Source: Zhongshania sp. R06B22 (lineage in GTDB: Bacteria > Pseudomonadota > Gammaproteobacteria > Pseudomonadales > Spongiibacteraceae). From it: a stretch of DNA of 64,000 nucleotides. The notes under the pieces are model-generated. The model ran no database searches. It saw only the letters and a program-made list of their open reading frames with translations, and was not told the DNA's origin. Of the stretch, positions 59,435-64,000 are shown piece after piece (the first letter of the stretch is position 1; each line of letters opens with the position of its first letter). Made by a program: the position numbers and the translations under genes. The stretch covers positions 434,001 through 498,000 of the forward strand of contig NZ_JBFRYB010000001.1 in the NCBI RefSeq assembly GCF_040892595.1. Direction: 5' to 3'.

Positions 59435-60058
59435 TTAGTTTTCCTGAGACCGGATGAGGCCCAGCTCAGAAGAACCTGCACCACAGGAGATAATCGATTT
59501 AAACGCGGTATCGAGTTTTATATCTGGCCGGGCTTCCACGCACTCGGGTGGCAGATGGTAGACAAACCCAGAGGTGGGATTGGGGCCGGTGGGCACAAAT
59601 ACCGTGAACCAGCCATTGCTGTGGCGACTGGTGATTATGGCCGTGGCGCGCACGGGGTTTTGGGTGCCATAGAGTTGCACCACAGCGACCTCACCTTTTG
59701 TAAACGGGGAGTTGCTATTGGTGCCAAACATTTGCTGAATGATGTCACGAATTAGGCGATAGCCAGGTGCGAAACGGGCTAAATGCGCGTCGATGAAATC
59801 TTGTGCCCAGCGGCCTGCGCTAGTGGCCACGACCGTACCCACAATAAAGCAGCCAAAGAGAATAAGCGCGATAACGAGCAGGTCCACGAAAAGTGGCGGC
59901 GCACCGCTTATACGGACTAGTGGGCTGGTCATGGGGGCTATTAAGGACTGCACGCCATTGACTGCCCAGCGCAGGCCCAGCAATAGAATAATGACCGGGG
60001 CGATAACTAATACACCACCGATAAACGACTGATTAATAAAGTGCTTTAATTTATTCAT
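59435..60058 (-). CDS. DUF502 family membrane protein
   Basis: 207 residues. Two N-terminal helices (about 12-32 and 55-77), then the cytoplasmic DUF502 domain with FAPGYRLIRDIIQQMFGTN, VFVPTGPNPTSGFVYHLPPE and the conserved PTGPNPTSG motif. ATG at 60058; ribosome site weak. Function unknown; ahead of trkH on the same strand. Confidence 0.83.
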   Translation of the reverse strand: MNKLKHFINQSFIGGVLVIAPVIILLLGLRWAVNGVQSLIAPMTSPLVRISGAPPLFVDLLVIALILFGCFIVGTVVATSAGRWAQDFIDAHLARFAPGYRLIRDIIQQMFGTNSNSPFTKGEVAVVQLYGTQNPVRATAIITSRHSNGWFTVFVPTGPNPTSGFVYHLPPECVEARPDIKLDTAFKSIISCGAGSSELGLIRSQEN

Positions 60059-60174
60059 GATGGCCCGAGCTGACGAAGATGTGCTGCAATACTAGCAAAG
60101 TTGTGTGACGCCTTTGCATGGCGGATCACCTGACAAGGATACCGCATTTGCGATGATCTTAGTGCTAATGTTTA

Positions 60175-61620
60175 TTAGCGCAGCAGGCTTAGTAATTGGT
60201 CTAGCAGGCGCTCTAGCTTGCGCAGCGATCCGCACTCAGCGACGTAGTGACTGGCACTCTGATAGCGGCGTATTTCTGAGTCGCCGGTATTCCAGCTGTG
60301 GTGTGATTCTGGATTAAACCAAAGTACCAGTCTGGCGCGATGATAAATACTGCGCAGTGCCTCGATTCCGGTGTCTCCGCCGTTGCCGCGGCCGTCGCCA
60401 AGAATGATAACGCAGCTGCGGCGATTGAGCTTGTCTTCAATTTGGGTCCAAAAGCTATTTAGCGCCAAGCCGTAATCGCTGCCCCCCAGACCGTGACGCT
60501 GGTGAATAATCGCCAAGGCTTCGTCCACCGGATATTGCTTAAACAAGTCGCTGACTTCAATACTTTGGCCACAGAAAACAAAGCTGCGGGTGTTGGGTAG
60601 AACATCGCTTAAGGCCTGCACAAAAAGCAGTAATACCCGCGACCACGCGCTGACAGAACCACTGATATCGCACAGTACAAAAATATCGCTTTTATCTTTG
60701 CGAGTAGTCTTCCAAAAACGGTGGAAGGGAACACCGCCATAGGCGATGTTCCGGCGCAGAGTTTTACCCAAATCGAGTTTGCCGCGACGAGCGCGCTTAT
60801 GTCGCTGCCTATGGCGAGAGGCGAGTTTCTTAGCGAGTTTACGAATGATGGGCGGCAGGCGCTCGCGGTGATAATGTTCCATTGCTGACAGTGAGGTGTC
60901 TTGCAAGGTGGCGTCGCGAAGTTGCTTGCTAGCGTTATCGTTGTTTAACAGTAGCTGCCGGTCGATAAGGTATTTTACGGCGGCAATTTGGCCTTCGCGT
61001 AATTGTTCCAGCACATGGGCTTTTTCGTCGTCGCCGGCGTCGTAAAGTTTTTTAATGTCCTCTAATGTTTGTTCGTCATTTAGCGCCGTTAAAATCTTGC
61101 GTCGGTAGACACCGCGCTGAGTGCGGTATTGGATCTTTTCGAGGTTTATTTCTGCGGCGGCGCGTATAACGTCTTTGAGCGTGCTGTCGCGCTGGCCGCT
61201 GCTTCCGCTTCCGCCCTTACCTTCGCCCTTACTCTCACCTTCGCTCTGGCCATCACCGGCGCCTTGTCCGTCATCTCCTCCTTGGCCTTCGCCGCCGGCG
61301 TCGCCACCACCCGCTGTTTGGTCTTCGTTTTGGCTAGCTTGCGCTTCTTTCGTATCGTCATTTTCAGGACGTTGTTGATCGTCAGGGTCAGTGGTATTTA
61401 CACCCGCTTCAAGTTGAAAGAAGCGCTCAAAGCATTCGCCAAAGCTGTTGTAGTCATCCACGGTTTTGGCAAGGCAGCTCGCTAGGCCGTCTCTTAATAG
61501 CCTGGGATCGCTGTAGCCCAAGGTGGCCACCACACGCATTGCGTCCAGAGTCTCGGCGGTGGATATTGCCAAGCCGTGATTTCTCAGGTGGCGAATAAAT
61601 TGCAGTAGGGTTTCGTCCAC
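60175..61620 (-). CDS. VWA domain protein, CoxE-like
   Basis: 481 residues from a GTG at 61620, 5 bases after the MoxR stop. N-terminal part about 1-90 is helical; residues about 90-145 are a highly acidic Gly/Gln/Asp-rich linker; residues about 145-300 carry basic helices (RKLAKKLASRHRQRH); the VWA domain spans about 310-450 with metal site DISGSVS (DxSxS) and a second Asp in GDGRGNGGD. Partner of the upstream MoxR ATPase, as in many bacteria where the pair matures or assembles enzymes. Target unknown here. Confidence 0.87.
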   Translation of the reverse strand: MDETLLQFIRHLRNHGLAISTAETLDAMRVVATLGYSDPRLLRDGLASCLAKTVDDYNSFGECFERFFQLEAGVNTTDPDDQQRPENDDTKEAQASQNEDQTAGGGDAGGEGQGGDDGQGAGDGQSEGESKGEGKGGSGSSGQRDSTLKDVIRAAAEINLEKIQYRTQRGVYRRKILTALNDEQTLEDIKKLYDAGDDEKAHVLEQLREGQIAAVKYLIDRQLLLNNDNASKQLRDATLQDTSLSAMEHYHRERLPPIIRKLAKKLASRHRQRHKRARRGKLDLGKTLRRNIAYGGVPFHRFWKTTRKDKSDIFVLCDISGSVSAWSRVLLLFVQALSDVLPNTRSFVFCGQSIEVSDLFKQYPVDEALAIIHQRHGLGGSDYGLALNSFWTQIEDKLNRRSCVIILGDGRGNGGDTGIEALRSIYHRARLVLWFNPESHHSWNTGDSEIRRYQSASHYVAECGSLRKLERLLDQLLSLLR

Positions 61621-61625
61621 GGGGT

Positions 61626-62558
61626 TTACAGCTGGCTATTCGCGCGTTTAATTAGGCTGTGTAATTCTGGCCCGACCATATTGATATCTTCTTCGTACTT
61701 GAGCAGTACGTTAAGCGTGTCATCGACTAGCTGCCGCGACAGGCTATCGCAATGCAGTAGCAATAAGCTGCGCGCCCAGTCTATGGTTTCGCTGATGGCG
61801 GGTTGCTTCTTTAAATCGAGTTTGCGGACATCGTGTACAAAGTTGACCAATTGGCGGCGCAGTTCGTCGGGGACTTCTGGCACTCTGCTCTGCACAATCC
61901 GGCTTTCCAGTTTTGCCTCTGGAAAGGGAATATATAAATGCAGGCAGCGGCGTTTAAGCGCGTCACTGAGGTCGCGGGTGTTGTTGCTGGTTAGAATCAC
62001 CAAGGGTTTGTGAACGGCTGCTAGGGTGCCAATTTCGGGCAGGGTGACTTTAAAGTCGGCGAGAATTTCTAAGAGCAGTGATTCAAATTCGTAGTCGGCC
62101 TTGTCAATTTCGTCTATCAGTAAGACAGCGCCATTGTCGCTTTGCAGGGCTTTGAGCAAAGGCCTTGGTTCTAAAAATCGCTCAGAGTAGAAAATGTCAT
62201 CGAAATTATGCAGGCGCTCTACCGCATTCGATAAACCATCGGCACCGTCGAGAATCTCGTTGAGTTGTTCTTTTAATACCTGCACATACAGCAGCTGCTT
62301 GCTGTATTTCCAATCGTAGAGCGCTTTGCTTTCATCTAAGCCCTCGTAGCACTGCAGCCGAAACATCGGTTTGTTGAGCATGGCGGCGGTGGCATTAGCC
62401 AGCTCAGTTTTACCTACACCCGGCGGCCCTTCAATCAGGATGGGGCGTTCCAGCTGCTGCGCAATATAGAGCGTGGTGGCAATGGCGGAGCTGGCGATAT
62501 AGCCCTGCTCGGCGAGCTTGGCAATGAGCTGATCTATGTCCTTGCGGGCGTCTGTCAT
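61626..62558 (-). CDS. MoxR-family AAA+ ATPase
   Basis: 310 residues. Walker A GPPGVGKTELA near 41-51, Walker B LLIDEIDKAD near 135, sensor ILTSNNTRDLSDALKRRC with the arginine finger. ATG followed by TDARKDIDQL. It is the ATP-driven partner of the VWA protein 5 bases downstream, likely in one operon. Target enzyme not evident in the window. Confidence 0.88.
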   Translation of the reverse strand: MTDARKDIDQLIAKLAEQGYIASSAIATTLYIAQQLERPILIEGPPGVGKTELANATAAMLNKPMFRLQCYEGLDESKALYDWKYSKQLLYVQVLKEQLNEILDGADGLSNAVERLHNFDDIFYSERFLEPRPLLKALQSDNGAVLLIDEIDKADYEFESLLLEILADFKVTLPEIGTLAAVHKPLVILTSNNTRDLSDALKRRCLHLYIPFPEAKLESRIVQSRVPEVPDELRRQLVNFVHDVRKLDLKKQPAISETIDWARSLLLLHCDSLSRQLVDDTLNVLLKYEEDINMVGPELHSLIKRANSQL

Positions 62559-62583
62559 AAGGTGTTCCGGTATATTGTATAAG

Positions 62584-63069
62584 TTAGCCAGAGATCAGTG
62601 GTCGTAATGCAGTCCAATGTTGTGGGTAGTTCTTTTTAATCTCTTGGGCATTGGCGAGTTGGTGATCATTAAAATCAAAACCGGGGCACACCGCCTCAGA
62701 GACTAGGCCGTGCTCACCGTCTCGAAGTTCAGATGCTTTCCAGTATCCGCCGGGTACCAGCATTTGCAGCTGTTGGCCGGCGGCCAAATCTGGTCCCATA
62801 ACGACATTCTCTATACTGCCGTCTGGCGCCACTAAGGTGTAGTAAAGGGGGCTGCCGTGCTGCCAAAAGTGGAGTATATCTGAGCGGTTACTATGTAAAT
62901 GGCCGACCGGGCTGTCTTGAGTGAGCAGATAATATATAGCCGACATAGCAGCTCGGTCGCCGCTCAAATGGCCGGAGGTAAAGGTTCTACAAAAATAACC
63001 ACCTTCAAGGTGAGGCTCTAAATTGAGCTGCTCAATGAGATCATTGCTGTTGATGTCTGCGGAAACCAT
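62584..63069 (-). CDS. Cupin DUF985 family protein
   Basis: 161 residues. PHLEGGYFCRTF at the start, VGHLHSNRSDILHFWQHGSP and a GYWKASELRDGEHGLVSEAV block, then CPGFDFNDHQ. The double-stranded beta-helix and the conserved His and Glu residues suggest metal binding. Lies 11 bases after moaA and 25 before the MoxR gene, all on the minus strand. Function of the family unknown, some relatives act on sugar nucleotides. Confidence 0.8.
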   Translation of the reverse strand: MVSADINSNDLIEQLNLEPHLEGGYFCRTFTSGHLSGDRAAMSAIYYLLTQDSPVGHLHSNRSDILHFWQHGSPLYYTLVAPDGSIENVVMGPDLAAGQQLQMLVPGGYWKASELRDGEHGLVSEAVCPGFDFNDHQLANAQEIKKNYPQHWTALRPLISG

Positions 63070-63080
63070 AGAGTGCTGCG

Positions 63081-64000
63081 TTAGCCGCCTGTGGTGTTCA
63101 TAAATCGAACAATTTGAGGTTCGTCGTCTAAGGAGAAATGATGGCTCTCGGGTTTGAGATCCATGGCCTTGATGATGGCTTGCTGCAATTTTTCCTCATC
63201 GCCGGGATAGCGATCAATAAGCTCTTTGAGACTGACTGAGTGTTCATTGCCAAGGCACAGTAACAGACGGCCCTCTACCGTTAGCCGAACGCGATTACAT
63301 AGATGGCAGAAGTTATTGCTGTGCGGCGATATAAACCCGATCCGCGATGTGCTGTCGGCCATACGATAATAGCGCGATGGCCCACCGGTGTTCTCGGTGG
63401 TAGGTGTTAGCGCATAGCGCGCTTCTATCTGGCTGCGAATTTGCTCGCTGCTAATAAAGCTCAGCGCGCGGTCGTGCTCGCTAATATTGCCCAGTGGCAT
63501 CTCTTCTATAAAGCTAATGTCGATGTGCTTGTCGCGAATGAAGTCGATGAGATCTAAAATTTCGTCATCGTTGCGTCCTTTGAGGATCACCGCATTTAAT
63601 TTCAGGCGGTCAAAACCAGCATCGCGGGCGGCGTCAATGCCGGTCAATACTTTGTTTAGGTCACCAAAGCGGGTTAATTCCTTAAAGCGGGCGGGCTGCA
63701 GGCTGTCTAGGCTTATGTTCATGCCGGTCAGCCCAGCGGCTTTTAGCGGCGCCGCGAATTTATCGAGCTGGGCGCCATTGGTGGTCAGGTGCAGTTGTTC
63801 TAGCTGTTCAATTTTCCCCAGGCGCTCTATGAGCGACATCACATTATTGCGCACCATGGGCTCGCCACCGGTCAGGCGAATTTTTTTAACGCCCAGCTGC
63901 ACAAAACTGCTGGCAATGTCGTACAACTGTTCCAAACTAAGAATTTGATTACGCGGCAAAAAAGTCATATCTTCCGCCATGCAATAGACACAGCGGAAAT
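63081..64000 (-). CDS. moaA: GTP 3',8-cyclase MoaA, N-terminus outside window
   Basis: First step of molybdenum cofactor synthesis, radical SAM. The frame is open to the right edge; the last residues readable are FRCVYC, which is the end of the CxxxCxYC cluster motif, so the start lies about 20 codons beyond. [12 protein letters not shown] is the SAM-binding GGE motif. The second 4Fe-4S cluster is present as CHLCNRVRL and the Cys in LLLCLG. It ends in Gly-Gly, as active MoaA proteins do. Confidence 0.9.
   Translation of the reverse strand, partial: FRCVYCMAEDMTFLPRNQILSLEQLYDIASSFVQLGVKKIRLTGGEPMVRNNVMSLIERLGKIEQLEQLHLTTNGAQLDKFAAPLKAAGLTGMNISLDSLQPARFKELTRFGDLNKVLTGIDAARDAGFDRLKLNAVILKGRNDDEILDLIDFIRDKHIDISFIEEMPLGNISEHDRALSFISSEQIRSQIEARYALTPTTENTGGPSRYYRMADSTSRIGFISPHSNNFCHLCNRVRLTVEGRLLLCLGNEHSVSLKELIDRYPGDEEKLQQAIIKAMDLKPESHHFSLDDEPQIVRFMNTTGG

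Noticed and set aside
61121..61485. Plus-strand frames rich in Pro/Ser/Leu or Ala/Leu
   Set aside because: Reverse reading of the acidic Gly-rich linker of the VWA protein.

Overview
The window looks like chromosomal DNA of a free-living, aerobic, probably marine gammaproteobacterium. Gene content (gshA of the proteobacterial type, dsbB, acpH, a GabD-type dehydrogenase, a Mrp/Mbh-type cation antiporter, TrkH, a wax-ester synthase) and the many oxidative lipid/ketone enzymes (two Baeyer-Villiger-type flavoprotein monooxygenases, a cholesterol-oxidase-like GMC enzyme, short-chain dehydrogenases, a PQQ alcohol dehydrogenase) would fit the Spongiibacteraceae/Zhongshania neighbourhood. That placement is inference from gene content; no rRNA or tRNA gene was seen. 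There is no phage, insertion sequence, CRISPR array or plasmid backbone.

Layout. 1-6.6 kb: a cut-off mtgA on the minus strand, a LysR regulator divergent from a VOC-family enzyme, a small membrane protein, and two sodium-coupled transporters (DASS dicarboxylate type and Na/Pi type). 6.7-13.8 kb: a minus-strand catabolic island, in transcription order PF10118 metal-dependent hydrolase, SDR, Baeyer-Villiger-type monooxygenase, SDR, AraC regulator, HSL-type esterase, ABM-fold small protein. The set suggests oxidation of a cyclic or long-chain ketone/alcohol to an ester followed by hydrolysis. 14-16.6 kb: LysE exporter, a lipoprotein overlapping a 56-residue membrane protein gene, and a membrane protein. 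16.8-21.2 kb: a second AraC/Baeyer-Villiger island with a GMC oxidoreductase; a repeated element (CGGACAT boxes) lies upstream of the regulator and upstream of the monooxygenase.

21.2-31.9 kb: DUF1461 (Lit-like) and CPBP membrane proteins, gabD, a tightly overlapped minus-strand run gshA-acpH-dsbB-lrgA-lrgB, a divergent DyP-type peroxidase and a lipoprotein quinohemoprotein alcohol dehydrogenase. 32-45.3 kb: mostly single genes: two small lipoproteins, DUF202, a 995-residue repeat lipoprotein, TesB, a YqaE/Pmp3 gene overlapping a DUF4112 gene, a 671-residue unknown protein whose C-terminal half carries a papain-like Cys/His/Asn pattern, a short BLUF photoreceptor, a spermidine-synthase-like protein, a quinone-oxidoreductase-like enzyme, a wax ester synthase and a DUF2505 protein.

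45.5-52.9 kb is one nine-gene minus-strand operon for a multisubunit cation/proton antiporter whose gene order (E-F-G-[MbhD-MbhE-MrpB fusion]-C-D-A-like-small protein-D-like) resembles archaeal Mbh rather than the classical mrpABCDEFG. 52.9-57.8 kb: a Rap1a/Tai-like secreted protein, then plus-strand dienelactone hydrolase, DUF1353, MAPEG, membrane protein, DUF1330-like and GhrA-like genes. 57.9-64 kb, all minus strand: DUF502 and TrkH, a MoxR ATPase with its VWA partner, a DUF985 cupin, and moaA running off the right edge.
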